Shown one piece after another: positions 14,730 to 24,215 of a stretch of DNA of 45,495 nt. Both the position numbers and the translations under genes were made by a program. Origin of the DNA: an uncultured Bacteroidales bacterium (GTDB lineage Bacteria > Bacteroidota > Bacteroidia > Bacteroidales > Bacteroidaceae); contig CACWTR010000030.1 of assembly GCA_902763865.1 (NCBI GenBank), forward strand, positions 1 to 45,495. The letters are read 5' to 3'. Below the pieces are notes generated by a model. It did not search any database. It was given only the letters and a program-made list of their open reading frames with translations, and was not told where the DNA came from. Positions within the stretch are counted from its first letter, which is position 1; each line of letters begins with the position of its first letter.

Positions 14730-17700
14730 TTACTGCTGAGCCATGAGGTTGAGGACACTTACAAAGTCTGCAATGTCAACCTTGCCGTCGCCGTTGAGGT
14801 CAGCATCGGGATCGTCGTTTCCTGCAGCCATGAGGTTGAGGACGGAGACTGCATCAGCAATATCTACCTTGTCGTCGCCATTGAGGTCGCCCTCGGTTCC
14901 GTTGAGAGGCTTGCCGCCCTCGGCCTTCATCTGAGCCTTGGTGATGATGCGGAAGTTGCGTGCACCGAGCTCGAGAACGTCGTCGGCAGTTGCATTGTAG
15001 TTGATGTACCAGCGTACGCCGTGGTCAACGGCACTACCGAACTGCGATACCTTCACAGCCTTGGAGACATTGTAGTAAACCTTTGTCCACTCCTCTGTAG
15101 CGGGCAGAGTGGGAATTGCATCCTTCACGTCTGTCACGAGGCTGGGAGTCTCATAGTAGAAGAAGCCATTCTCGATGTTCTGCTTGGCAGTATATTCGAA
15201 GGTAAGGATGACTGCATCGTCGGCCAGAGGCTCGTAGATGTTGTGCAGAGAGAGGAACGGACGTGCACCCGTTGTGACGATGTTGAAGCCGAACTCTTCC
15301 TGCTGGAGGTCGCCGACCTTACCGTTGCCGGTCATCTCGAGATAGTCGGGGAATTCAGCGTAGAGCTGAGCCTTGGCAGCCAGGGCAGCTTCTGCGTCAT
15401 CATAAGCACCGGCGTTGAGGTTGTCGCGAACAGCATAGACAGCATCTTCCTCGGCATCGGAGTAGTTGGACCACTTCTCGTAAACCTTCTGCGATGCACC
15501 GAAGAGGGCGATGTAAGCCTGCTTCGTGTCGTAGATATTCTTCATGGTCTCGGAGATGATGCCTTCAGCTTCGTAGGTAGCAGCACCGCTGTTTGCAGCG
15601 AGAGTTGCCTTCTGTGCTGCACCGAAGTTAGGAGCGTCGGAGTAGTCCTCCAGCTCATCCACGCTGGATTTGTAGAGCTCGGTCAGGGTGTTGATACGTG
15701 CTGCGTTGTACTCAGCAACTTCTGCGAGAGCTTCGGCTGCGTCAGCTTCTTCCTCGCCGAGATAGGTGAGGGCGAAGTTGCCGACGCCTGTCCACTCGTT
15801 GCCCTTAGTGCCTTCGTTCTTCACGCCGATGGTCAGAGTGCCGTCGGTTACCTTAGCAACCATAGTGATGGCAAAGCGACCCTGTTCGAATGCGTTGGCT
15901 GCACCTTCGCAACCCCATACACCGTAGCCGTAAGTCTCTGTAGAGTCGGCGCTGTAAATCTGCTTGTCGGCGTAGGAGCCTGTCCAGGCTGTTTCCTCGT
16001 CGGCAGCTGCGTCCTCGCGGAGAACAGGAACGTAGGTGGCAATGTCGTTGGCGTATGCCATAGCTGCATAGTTGTAGCTCAGCATCTTTTCGTCGCCGTT
16101 GGCGCGATATGCGGCATTGAGCGTTACCTTGTAGAAGCCGTTCTTCAGGTTGGCAATGGTCTGGCTTACGTTGAACTTAGCGTTCACGTCGCAGAACTCA
16201 GCAGCGTAGATGTCGCCGCCGGCAGAAGCAGAGCGGAAGACGTAGCCGTCCCATCCTTCAGCCTCGCGACCGATGTTGACACCCTTCTCGTCCTTCAGCA
16301 TCTCGCCGGCCTTTTCGAATGTGCGGTTGACAATCAGGTCGGAGATTTCCATGCCCTTGCCGTAGCCTGCTGCAACGGCAGCAGCTCTCATAGACTGGAG
16401 GAATTCAACCTCAGCGGTGATAACGCTGTCGGCCAGTACATGCTCGTCATAGATGTAGGCGAAGGTACCGTTGGGATAAGTCTCGGAGGGCTCTTCCTCG
16501 GTTGTGATGTAGTTGACCAGCTTGGTCAGGGCCTCGCTCTCGGTCAGGGCGTTCTCTTCGAGATAAGTCTTGGTGTCTTCAACCAGAGCGTTGAGATCGG
16601 CATAGGCATTTGCACTTGCAGTGATCTGTTCGCGGAGAGTCTCGAGCTCGTAGTTGACACGGAAGAGAGCCTCCATGTTCTGGCACTCGTCGATTTCAGG
16701 AATTGTAGCCTCGTATTTGTCGAGGAGTTCCTGCTGTGCAACGATGTCCGTGCTGAAGTCTTCGGCTGCGGCCTTATACTCGTCCTTGATGGCATCGAAC
16801 TCTTCTTCTGTGCCGAAGTGGAGCTCGTTCATCTGAATCTGGGAACCGCTGTAAGCCTTTGTTACGACAACCTTGTAGTAGATGTACTCTTCTGTCGTCT
16901 CGGTGCTGAAGCCGAAGTAAGAAGGCTGAGCATTGACGGGATGCAGACGATCCTGTCCTACGTTCTCCTTGGAGTCGATGAGAACCCATCCTTCAGCGTC
17001 CTTGGTGGCATCGCCGTCGCCTTCGAAGTTAGCGCCGTAGATGTACCATGTGCCCCAGTTACGTCCGGTGTAGGTGCCGGTGTCGTTGCCGGTGGTCAGT
17101 GTATAGAAGAAGGGATTCGTCTTGTCAACGGTACGGAAGATGATGTAGGTGTTGCCGTTGGCATCAGAATTGCCGCCCCACTTTGTAGCGGGATAGACAG
17201 GGCTGCCGTCTTCGTTCTTCTCTTCGCTGTCCTGAGCGTAGCCGTCGATGAGGTTGCCGTAGAAGCCGTCGCCCCATTCGCTTACGGTGTGACCGCCGAG
17301 CAGGATGTAGAGCTCTTCGTTGACAGCAGTGTAGATTCTTGTCAGGTAATCAGTCTCAGCCTTGATTCCATCGTTGTCGAGGGTACCGAGCTGAGTTTCC
17401 TCGTCGAGGATGTAGGCGTGAGTACCGCGGATGTACTTGGAGCAAGGTGCAATGTTCTCCGTGGTGTAGCCTTCCTGCCATGCAGCGAGGCTCTCGGATT
17501 CGATGCCGAGGTCCTGGATTTCTGCAAAGACGTCCTCGTATGCCAGGTAGAGGCCGTTGGACTCTTCGATGACCTTCTGCATGTCGGTCAGCTCGTTCTT
17601 GATCTTCATCAGGTCGGGAGCGTTCACGGTGTTGCAGAGTTCCTCGTACTTTTCCTTATAGCCATTGATGTAGCCGCCGTAAGCGGGCACGTAATCATCG

Positions 17701-19856
17701 GGGCTGTAGTCCTCGAACTCGGAAATGAAGCTTTCGCGGTATTCCTTGAGGTTGCCGATGTTGTAGAACGTGAACTCGTTCATCTGCATGCCGCCGGTCT
17801 GATAAACCTCAATCTTGAAGTATGTGTAAGGCACGGCGCAACCCTCGGAGAGGTAGATGTAGCTCTCGAAGAGGCTGGTGGTCTTCAGAATGTCGGTGCC
17901 TACGTTGTTCTTCTCGTCGATGAGCACCCACTTGTCGGAGTTCTTTGTGGCCTCTTCGTCGCTGTCGAAGTTGGCGGCAAAGATCTTCCAGTTCTTCCAG
18001 TTACGGTCGGGATAAGAGCTGGTGTCGCCACCGGTGACGAGGCCGTAGTATGTGGGCTGAATGGGTTCGTTCTCATTCGTGTCAGCGTTCACGCTCTTGA
18101 AGATGAGGTAGCGGTCGCCGCTGGTGGCTGTACCCCACTTGGTGTTGTCGCGGTCGCCGTCAATGAGGGACTCGGGGCCTTCCTGTGCGTTCCAGTTGTC
18201 GGTTGTACCGCTGAGGAACTGATAGACGGCATAGATGGGTTCAACCTCGATGGCAGCGTGGTTGATGAGGTAGGCATTGATGCGGTTTGCCTCAGCCTGA
18301 GCCTCAGCGCCGGTGAGCTGACGATTGGCCTTGATGTAGGCAAGGTTGCCGACGGGATAGTCATCGTTGGGAGCAACGACGTCGGTCTCGCTCATCCATA
18401 CATTCATGTAAGCAATTGCTTCTTCGGTGAGGTTGTTGCCCTCGATGGCATAGGCGGCTTGATTGCGGGCTGTCAGCAGCTCGGCGTAGTTACCGGCAGA
18501 AGCATTGATCTGGTTCTGCAAGTCACCAATCTTTGAGTTCAATGTACCCAGCTGAGAGGGGTCCTCGCAGGTATTGAGCTCAGCGATGAGAGCAGCCATC
18601 TGGTCGAGGAGGGCCTTCTCTGCGAAGAGGTCCGGGTTGAAGCCGGCACTTGCTGCATCGGCGAGGGCCGTGCGGTCAAGGATGAGCGTATAGACATCGC
18701 CCATCAGGAGGTCGGACATCTGCATAGTTCCGCCACCTACAATCTGGTCAAGCTCAACCTTGAAGTACCTGTACTCCGTAGTGTTCTCCTCGGAGAGGCT
18801 GAAGTAGGAAGAGGTCAAGTTGAGTGCAGGGAGCTGATTCAGGCCGGTACCGGTGGGTACGTTTGCCTTGTCGTCGATGAGTTCCCAGCTTGCAGATTCG
18901 CGGGTAACGTCTTCGTCGCTGGCAGCGTTCATGCCGTAAATCTGCCACTGCTTCCAGTTACGGTCAGGATACTGCTGCGTGTCGCCGGAAGTGGTCAGGG
19001 AGTAGTATGTGGGAGCCATAGCGCGGGAAGCCTTGAAGATGACGTAGCCGCCATTCTTGGTCTCGCCCTTATTCCTTCCCGTAAAGCCGCAGCACCACTT
19101 TGTGCCGCTGTTGGCATCGAAGAGGTTGGCGTAACCCTCATTGTTATAGCCGGCAGGGTCGCCTGCGAGAGCGTGGAAGTTGACGGGTTCGTCAACGCCG
19201 GTGGGCTTGTTGGCCTCGTCCTTCAGGTACTGCTCGAGGTCGCCGTATGAGCCCAGGCCGAATTCAGCCATCTGCTGGAAAACATCAGCATTGGCTACAG
19301 TCTTCTCCAGCTCAATCCAGAAATACTGGAAGGCCTCGGAACCGGTGTAGTCGAAGTTGAGGTTCACGGCTGTGGTATTCTTTCCGGGCAGGGGTTCGTC
19401 CTGCTTGCTGTCGATGAGCACCCAACCTTCGCCGCCGCGTACTGCATCGGCATCTGCGGCAAAGTTACCGCCGTAAATTTTCCATGTTGCCCAGTTACGC
19501 TCGGGATATTTCTCCGTGTCGCCGCCGGTGACAAGGAAATACCATTCGGGCACAACGGCCTTCTCTGCCTTCACGATGACCCACATCTTGTTGGCAGAAG
19601 CCTCTGTGTTGTTAGGCCAGGAGTCTTCGTCGCTGAGAGCCGGATCGAACCAGGCACCCCACTTGGTGTCGATTTTGGTGTCAACCAGCTTGGCATACGA
19701 CTCTGCATGTTCCACAGTAGCCTGGCCGTAGGAGAGCTGACCATCTACTGCTGTGAGCTTCACGTACTCCGCACGTGCACTCTGTGCTGTCACCATCATC
19801 GCCAGGGCGACAAGGCACGACCAAAGAGTGCTTGAAGATGTAATTAGTTTCTTCAT
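14730..19856 (-). CDS. Giant discoidin-like repeat protein with dockerin
   Basis: 1708 residues with a signal peptide (1-29). Four related beta-sandwich modules lie at about 30-205, 225-385, 540-700 and 855-1015. Each carries the signature DTxxYPxRNWxxWxIYGxN (111-132, 290-312, 609-630, 923-944) and looks like a variant of the F5/8 type C fold. Helical linkers separate several of them (about 395-540, 700-850, 1015-1165). Residues about 1165-1370 form a further carbohydrate-binding-like domain (NLKNGFYKVTLNAAYRANGD...). The C-terminus (1655-1708) is a dockerin: two Ca-binding repeats DLNGDDKVDIADAVSVLNLM and DLNGDGKVDIADFVSVLNLM. No catalytic domain is recognisable. It may be a surface scaffold or adhesin binding glycans. 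It has its own promoter and terminator. Confidence 0.82.
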   Translation of the reverse strand: MKKLITSSSTLWSCLVALAMMVTAQSARAEYVKLTAVDGQLSYGQATVEHAESYAKLVDTKIDTKWGAWFDPALSDEDSWPNNTEASANKMWVIVKAEKAVVPEWYFLVTGGDTEKYPERNWATWKIYGGNFAADADAVRGGEGWVLIDSKQDEPLPGKNTTAVNLNFDYTGSEAFQYFWIELEKTVANADVFQQMAEFGLGSYGDLEQYLKDEANKPTGVDEPVNFHALAGDPAGYNNEGYANLFDANSGTKWCCGFTGRNKGETKNGGYVIFKASRAMAPTYYSLTTSGDTQQYPDRNWKQWQIYGMNAASDEDVTRESASWELIDDKANVPTGTGLNQLPALNLTSSYFSLSEENTTEYRYFKVELDQIVGGGTMQMSDLLMGDVYTLILDRTALADAASAGFNPDLFAEKALLDQMAALIAELNTCEDPSQLGTLNSKIGDLQNQINASAGNYAELLTARNQAAYAIEGNNLTEEAIAYMNVWMSETDVVAPNDDYPVGNLAYIKANRQLTGAEAQAEANRINAYLINHAAIEVEPIYAVYQFLSGTTDNWNAQEGPESLIDGDRDNTKWGTATSGDRYLIFKSVNADTNENEPIQPTYYGLVTGGDTSSYPDRNWKNWKIFAANFDSDEEATKNSDKWVLIDEKNNVGTDILKTTSLFESYIYLSEGCAVPYTYFKIEVYQTGGMQMNEFTFYNIGNLKEYRESFISEFEDYSPDDYVPAYGGYINGYKEKYEELCNTVNAPDLMKIKNELTDMQKVIEESNGLYLAYEDVFAEIQDLGIESESLAAWQEGYTTENIAPCSKYIRGTHAYILDEETQLGTLDNDGIKAETDYLTRIYTAVNEELYILLGGHTVSEWGDGFYGNLIDGYAQDSEEKNEDGSPVYPATKWGGNSDANGNTYIIFRTVDKTNPFFYTLTTGNDTGTYTGRNWGTWYIYGANFEGDGDATKDAEGWVLIDSKENVGQDRLHPVNAQPSYFGFSTETTEEYIYYKVVVTKAYSGSQIQMNELHFGTEEEFDAIKDEYKAAAEDFSTDIVAQQELLDKYEATIPEIDECQNMEALFRVNYELETLREQITASANAYADLNALVEDTKTYLEENALTESEALTKLVNYITTEEEPSETYPNGTFAYIYDEHVLADSVITAEVEFLQSMRAAAVAAGYGKGMEISDLIVNRTFEKAGEMLKDEKGVNIGREAEGWDGYVFRSASAGGDIYAAEFCDVNAKFNVSQTIANLKNGFYKVTLNAAYRANGDEKMLSYNYAAMAYANDIATYVPVLREDAAADEETAWTGSYADKQIYSADSTETYGYGVWGCEGAANAFEQGRFAITMVAKVTDGTLTIGVKNEGTKGNEWTGVGNFALTYLGEEEADAAEALAEVAEYNAARINTLTELYKSSVDELEDYSDAPNFGAAQKATLAANSGAATYEAEGIISETMKNIYDTKQAYIALFGASQKVYEKWSNYSDAEEDAVYAVRDNLNAGAYDDAEAALAAKAQLYAEFPDYLEMTGNGKVGDLQQEEFGFNIVTTGARPFLSLHNIYEPLADDAVILTFEYTAKQNIENGFFYYETPSLVTDVKDAIPTLPATEEWTKVYYNVSKAVKVSQFGSAVDHGVRWYINYNATADDVLELGARNFRIITKAQMKAEGGKPLNGTEGDLNGDDKVDIADAVSVLNLMAAGNDDPDADLNGDGKVDIADFVSVLNLMAQQ

Positions 19857-19938
19857 TTTGTTTGGTTTTTTGAAGTTAATAAATTGGGTTAATTACTGAT
19901 ATTTTCTGTTTCAGACATACGCTGGCGTTCCATTCTGG

Positions 19939-19959
19939 GCCTATCATTAGGCAAAGTTA
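19939..19959 (-). promoter_or_regulatory. Promoter and start-site hairpin, 1708-residue gene
   Basis: TAACTTTG (minus, 19952-19959) matches the -7 consensus. A palindrome GCCTA-TCAT-TAGGC (19939-19952) begins at its last base, so it covers the expected transcription start and may be an operator or a 5' stem-loop. Upstream, near 20003-20022, is a 10-bp direct repeat (CTTTTTAACT). The leader is about 90 bases. Confidence 0.55.
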
Positions 19960-20038
19960 TATCTTTTTACCAATCTTTTTGCTTTCCTTGACATACATTC
20001 GAGTCTTTTTAACTCTTTTTAACTTGTCTGTGCTTCTT

Positions 20039-23000
20039 TTAAGGTTTTTGTTTTAACAATTGTATCAGACGGACGAGATCTTGAGCATTTATTTTGCCAT
20101 CGGCGTTGATGTCGGCAGCTTCGGGATGGAAGTTCTCCACCGTTTTTCCTACGATATGGAGTCGGAGGGCATCGTAGTCGGAGGCATCGAGCAGGCCGTC
20201 GGCATTGACGTCGCCGGGCTGTGCAGGCTGCGGATAGGTGAAGAAGAAGTCGTAGGGCTGGAGGTTGGCAGCGCCGAGCGTAGCATCGTTCTCGCGGCGG
20301 TCGAGGAGGGTCCAGGCAGCATCGTCGGGCACTTCGCTGCGCGTGTTACTGCCCAGGAGCGACCAGGTGACGGGGTTGCGCCCGGGGTAAGTCTGCGTGT
20401 CGGCTGCCGTGGTGAAGCGGTAGCCGGAGAGCAGGACGGGCTGGCCGGCATCTATATATATATATAATGTAGTGCCGTTGGAGATGTAGCCGCAGTACTT
20501 GGTGGAGGTGTCATCGTCGAAGAGGTCGGCCTGGTCGTGGTCCTTGATGAAGGAGCCGGTGCAGGCGTAGAGGGCGAGTGGCTCCACTTCCTGCCCGTTG
20601 CGGTCGAGGAGGTCGAACTCGGAGAGCTGTATGGTGGAGCCGTTGGCTACGGCGTCGATGGCGAGCTGATAGTAGCGATGGCCGGGCAGCGACTTGACGA
20701 CGGTGACGGTGCAGGTGTCGCGCAGGGTGCTGACGTTGGGGGCGGACAGGATGACATGGGCCGTGCCGAGGCCCAGGGCCGTGACGTGTCCCTTGGCATC
20801 GACGGTAGCGACCGACTCGTCGGTGGAGGTCCACTGCAGGCGGAGGTTCTGCAGGGTGAGGGGTGCATAGCTGTAGCGGAGCTGCAGTTCGTCGCCGGGA
20901 AGGAGGGTGACGGAGTGCTGGTCGAGGATCAGCGACTCGAGGGAGCGCGGGATGTAGAAATCCACGGGCTTGTAGTTGGCCGCCGGCATGGTCCAGTCGT
21001 CGTCGCGCTCGTCGAGGAGCACCCATTCGGGGTCGTCGGGGTCGGAGAGAAGGGTGCTGCTGCCGTAGAGCTTCCAGGAGCAGGGGTTGCGGTCGGGGTT
21101 GCTCTGGGTGTCGTTGGCCGTATAGATGCGGTAGCCATAGACATCGACGTCGGTGCCGGCATCGAAGAGGAAGTAGGAGCTTCCGCTGAAGGGGCCGCAG
21201 TACTTGGAATAGACTTCATTGTCGGCAGCATTGGTCCAGCCTTCGCCGGAATAGGAGTCCTCGATGCCGGCATAGACGCCGAGGCTCTCCACCTCGGTGA
21301 GCGTCTCGTCGAGGATGTCGAATTCCGAGAACTGGAGGGAGCCGTAGCTGCCGCCTTGCAGCTGGGTGATGACGAGGTTGAAGTAGCGGTAGCGGGTGGC
21401 ATCGGCATTGATGTTGGTGTAGCGTCCGTCCTTTTCATAGACGATGCCGCTCGTCTTGCGCAGCACGGGCCAGGGGTCGTGTTCGCGTCCGTTGTCGAGG
21501 TTCTGTCGCCAGCGGTTGCCGCCGTCGCGGTTGAGCTGATAGCAGAGGTAGCCGTTGTCGGCCTGTGCGGGCGACATGCGGTTGGTCTGCATGGAGCTGT
21601 AGTCCCAGCAGTTGTCGATGGCGAGGCTCTTGGTGGCGAAGGCGAAGTCCTTGCCCTCGATGCCGCCGGAGACGGTGCCGGTATTGTAGCTGTTCGCCAC
21701 GGTCATCTTGCCAGCCGATGGGCCGACGAGTGCTGCCGCTCCCGTCGGGGCGGTGATGCTGCCGGTGTTGCAGCAGTCGGTGATGTTTATCGTAGCCAGT
21801 ACGCGACCTGAGCCGACGAGTGCGCCTGCCGAGCCTTCGGAGGCGGTGACGGTGCCGTGGTTCTCGACGCCGGAGATGGTGACGGTGCCGTTGCGTGCAT
21901 TGCCGGCCAGCATGCCGACGTTGTTGCGGCCCTCGGAGGAGCAGGTCTCGTCGAAGACGATGTTCGAGAGGGTGCAGAAGCCCAAGTGGGCGAAGAGGGC
22001 TACGGCGTCGATGCCGCTGAGGTGGAGGTTGCGGATGGTGTGTCCCTTGCCGTCGAAGCTTCCGCCAAAGAGGTTGCGCATCGTGCCGATGGGCTGGAAG
22101 TCGGCGTTGAACTCCTTCATGTCGATGTCGTTGACCAGCACGGCCTTGGCATCCGTCTCGCCGCCGTTCACCATCTGGCTGAAGATGCAGAGGTCCAGGG
22201 CTGTGGCAATCTGGTAGATGCCGTTCTCCTTGCGCACCTTGCCGTAGGAGAGCATGGTGTCCATCCATTCGACACGGTCGCGGACGAAGTCGCGGACGCG
22301 ATCTACCTCGGCTTCCCACGAGCCGGGGACGGCGGGGTTGAGCGAGAGCCACTGGTTGAGGTAGGGCCAGCGGATGAAGTTCAGTCCGGCAGAGGCGCGA
22401 ATCTCATTGCGAAGCGAATCGACGTCGGCTGCCACGGAGTCGGGCTCGAAATTGCCCTTCTTGCGGAGCTTGGCCCACATCTCCTGCAGCTGCGAGAAGA
22501 CCGACGGGTCGGAGAGGACGCGGGCCACGAACTGCGACCAGTTGCCGGTGTCGCGCACCGGGTAGGTCCAGTCCATGCGCTCGTTGGCGGGATAGGTGGT
22601 CTGGTCGTTCTCCAGGGCGAGGTCGGCATCCCAGACGGGGCCGACGTAGAAGTGGTCGTCGCCGCGCTCCTTGTAGAGGAAGACCTGGCAGAGCATGTCG
22701 GTGTTGCCGTTGAACTCGCTGGTGAGGAAGTGGCGCAGGAAGGTCTCCATGTCGAGCACCTGGCGCATGCCCTTCTCGGGGTCGGCATAGTCGGCGCCGA
22801 AGACGATGTTCTCCATCTGGTTCCACGCGCCGCGGATGTACTGGAACTGTGCCGGCTGCATGACGTCGTCGTCGGGTTCGTGGATGGAGACGGGGTTGCC
22901 GTGGGAGGAGTTGAACCAGTAGGGCTCGCGGCTGGCGTTGTTATCGACCTCCACGTAGTAGCCGCCCGTGATGGTCTCGGGGTCGGTGTCGGACTCCGTC

Positions 23001-23968
23001 ATCTCGGTGATGTCGATGCGCCCGCTGTGGACATCCACGTGGTCGGCCAGGGTGTAGGTGCCGTGATAGTCGCCGTTGACCAGCAGATCGACGACCTGGC
23101 TCCAGGGCGTCCACTGCATCTCGGCCCTCTTGGACATGGCCCAGGCCACAGGGTTGCGCATCAGCGTCTTGTCGCGATAGCTGTTGATGAGCACCCACTT
23201 CTTGGCCTTGACGGGCGACTCGTTCCGTCCGTCCTTCATGACGTGGTGGCTCTTGCCGTCGTTGTACTTCATGCGGAAAGCCTTGTTCTCGTGCGAGGCG
23301 GAGTAGTTGCCGCGGACGCGGAACAGGATGGGATACTCCTGCAGGCGGGTGCCGCCGTCGTAGATGAGCACGGACTGCGACTCGAAGTCCTCGCCGCGCA
23401 CGGTGGGCAGGATGTTGTCCTGGACGTGGATGCTCAGGGTGGGCAGGTTGGTGATCTGATAGAACTGGCTGTCGTCGCCCTCACCGGCGTGGCCGTAGAA
23501 CTTCAGCTCGGCTACGTTGCAGAAGGAGCCTGCGCCGCCCACGTAGCGGACATAGCGGAAGCCGCGGCTGACATTGATGTCGGCCCGCGTCTCGGACCCG
23601 TTGCCGGGCTTCGTGCTGATGAGGTGGAGCGGCAGGGCGTCCATGAAGTCGGGGCTGTTGGCTCCCTCGAAGAGGCTCAGCACCATGCGCTCGGCACCCA
23701 TGCTGCCCGGCGCCGGCGTGTAGCTGACGCGCGTAATGACGCAAGGCTCGCCCAGGTCCAGCCCCACCCACTGCATCTTGTCCGAACTGGTGCTGTAGTA
23801 GGTCGAGGCATTGCCGTCGAAGGCCATAGCTGCCTTGGTAGCTGTGCCGGAATAGATGAGCGTGCCCTTCAGCTGATGGTCAACAGACGAGTCGAAGGCA
23901 CGCAGCAAGGTTGCCGAAAGCAGGAATACAAGCAGGAAAGATGCCCTGCGCTTTATCACTTTGTTCAT
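20039..23968 (-). CDS. CotH kinase-like, GLUG, Big_2, dockerin protein
   Basis: 1309 residues with a signal peptide (1-24). In order: an F5/8 C domain (about 30-160); a CotH kinase-like domain (170-565) with KAFRMKYNDG (229-238) and VGPVWDADLALEND (442-455), matching the K-x-x-x-R-x-K-F and G-P-x-W-D-x-D motifs; GLUG-like repeats (600-780, LFGGSFDGKGHTIRNLHL); a discoidin-like module (855-1005); a Big_2 Ig-like domain (1010-1093, LRLQWTSTDESVATVDAKG); a second discoidin-like module (1095-1242); and a C-terminal dockerin (1250-1309, GDVNADGLLDASD and DINADGKINAQD). CotH proteins are atypical kinases known from spore coats; an exported bacterial version could phosphorylate surface or secreted proteins, but activity here is unproven. 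Single-gene unit with its own promoter. Confidence 0.83.
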   Translation of the reverse strand: MNKVIKRRASFLLVFLLSATLLRAFDSSVDHQLKGTLIYSGTATKAAMAFDGNASTYYSTSSDKMQWVGLDLGEPCVITRVSYTPAPGSMGAERMVLSLFEGANSPDFMDALPLHLISTKPGNGSETRADINVSRGFRYVRYVGGAGSFCNVAELKFYGHAGEGDDSQFYQITNLPTLSIHVQDNILPTVRGEDFESQSVLIYDGGTRLQEYPILFRVRGNYSASHENKAFRMKYNDGKSHHVMKDGRNESPVKAKKWVLINSYRDKTLMRNPVAWAMSKRAEMQWTPWSQVVDLLVNGDYHGTYTLADHVDVHSGRIDITEMTESDTDPETITGGYYVEVDNNASREPYWFNSSHGNPVSIHEPDDDVMQPAQFQYIRGAWNQMENIVFGADYADPEKGMRQVLDMETFLRHFLTSEFNGNTDMLCQVFLYKERGDDHFYVGPVWDADLALENDQTTYPANERMDWTYPVRDTGNWSQFVARVLSDPSVFSQLQEMWAKLRKKGNFEPDSVAADVDSLRNEIRASAGLNFIRWPYLNQWLSLNPAVPGSWEAEVDRVRDFVRDRVEWMDTMLSYGKVRKENGIYQIATALDLCIFSQMVNGGETDAKAVLVNDIDMKEFNADFQPIGTMRNLFGGSFDGKGHTIRNLHLSGIDAVALFAHLGFCTLSNIVFDETCSSEGRNNVGMLAGNARNGTVTISGVENHGTVTASEGSAGALVGSGRVLATINITDCCNTGSITAPTGAAALVGPSAGKMTVANSYNTGTVSGGIEGKDFAFATKSLAIDNCWDYSSMQTNRMSPAQADNGYLCYQLNRDGGNRWRQNLDNGREHDPWPVLRKTSGIVYEKDGRYTNINADATRYRYFNLVITQLQGGSYGSLQFSEFDILDETLTEVESLGVYAGIEDSYSGEGWTNAADNEVYSKYCGPFSGSSYFLFDAGTDVDVYGYRIYTANDTQSNPDRNPCSWKLYGSSTLLSDPDDPEWVLLDERDDDWTMPAANYKPVDFYIPRSLESLILDQHSVTLLPGDELQLRYSYAPLTLQNLRLQWTSTDESVATVDAKGHVTALGLGTAHVILSAPNVSTLRDTCTVTVVKSLPGHRYYQLAIDAVANGSTIQLSEFDLLDRNGQEVEPLALYACTGSFIKDHDQADLFDDDTSTKYCGYISNGTTLYIYIDAGQPVLLSGYRFTTAADTQTYPGRNPVTWSLLGSNTRSEVPDDAAWTLLDRRENDATLGAANLQPYDFFFTYPQPAQPGDVNADGLLDASDYDALRLHIVGKTVENFHPEAADINADGKINAQDLVRLIQLLKQKP

Positions 23969-23999
23969 GAATTATCCGATGTTATCTCTTTTACCCCAC

Positions 24000-24066
24000 G
24001 CGCATAAGTGCGCAAAAACGCCACAAAGTTAGCAATTTTTTCTGTAAAATGCTACTCTGTGGCGTT
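24000..24066 (-). promoter_or_regulatory. Promoter of the CotH gene with flanking inverted repeat
   Basis: TAACTTTG (minus, 24024-24031) is a perfect -7 element. A 9-bp perfect inverted repeat, AACGCCACA (24017-24025) and TGTGGCGTT (24058-24066), brackets it: one half touches the -7 element, the other lies at or above the -33 position. A second small palindrome GCGCA-TAAG-TGCGC (24000-24013) falls in the early leader. Confidence 0.6.
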
Positions 24067-24215
24067 ATTTTTTATAATTATCCTCAATCGAACAACCAAC
24101 GCCTTGAAAGGGCAGTAGGCTGTCAGCCCGGGGCATCGCCCCTTCTTTCGGAACTAATGAATAGTGGTACGATTGCGAGTAACCATAAAAAACATCGTGA
24201 CGTGTCGGCCTGCGA

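Noticed and set aside
15021-18536. Long plus-strand open frame (1171 codons) over the giant dockerin gene
   Set aside because: It is antisense to a gene with clear signal peptide, repeats and dockerin; its composition (Val/Leu/Gly/Cys-rich) is typical of an opposite-strand shadow in high-GC DNA.
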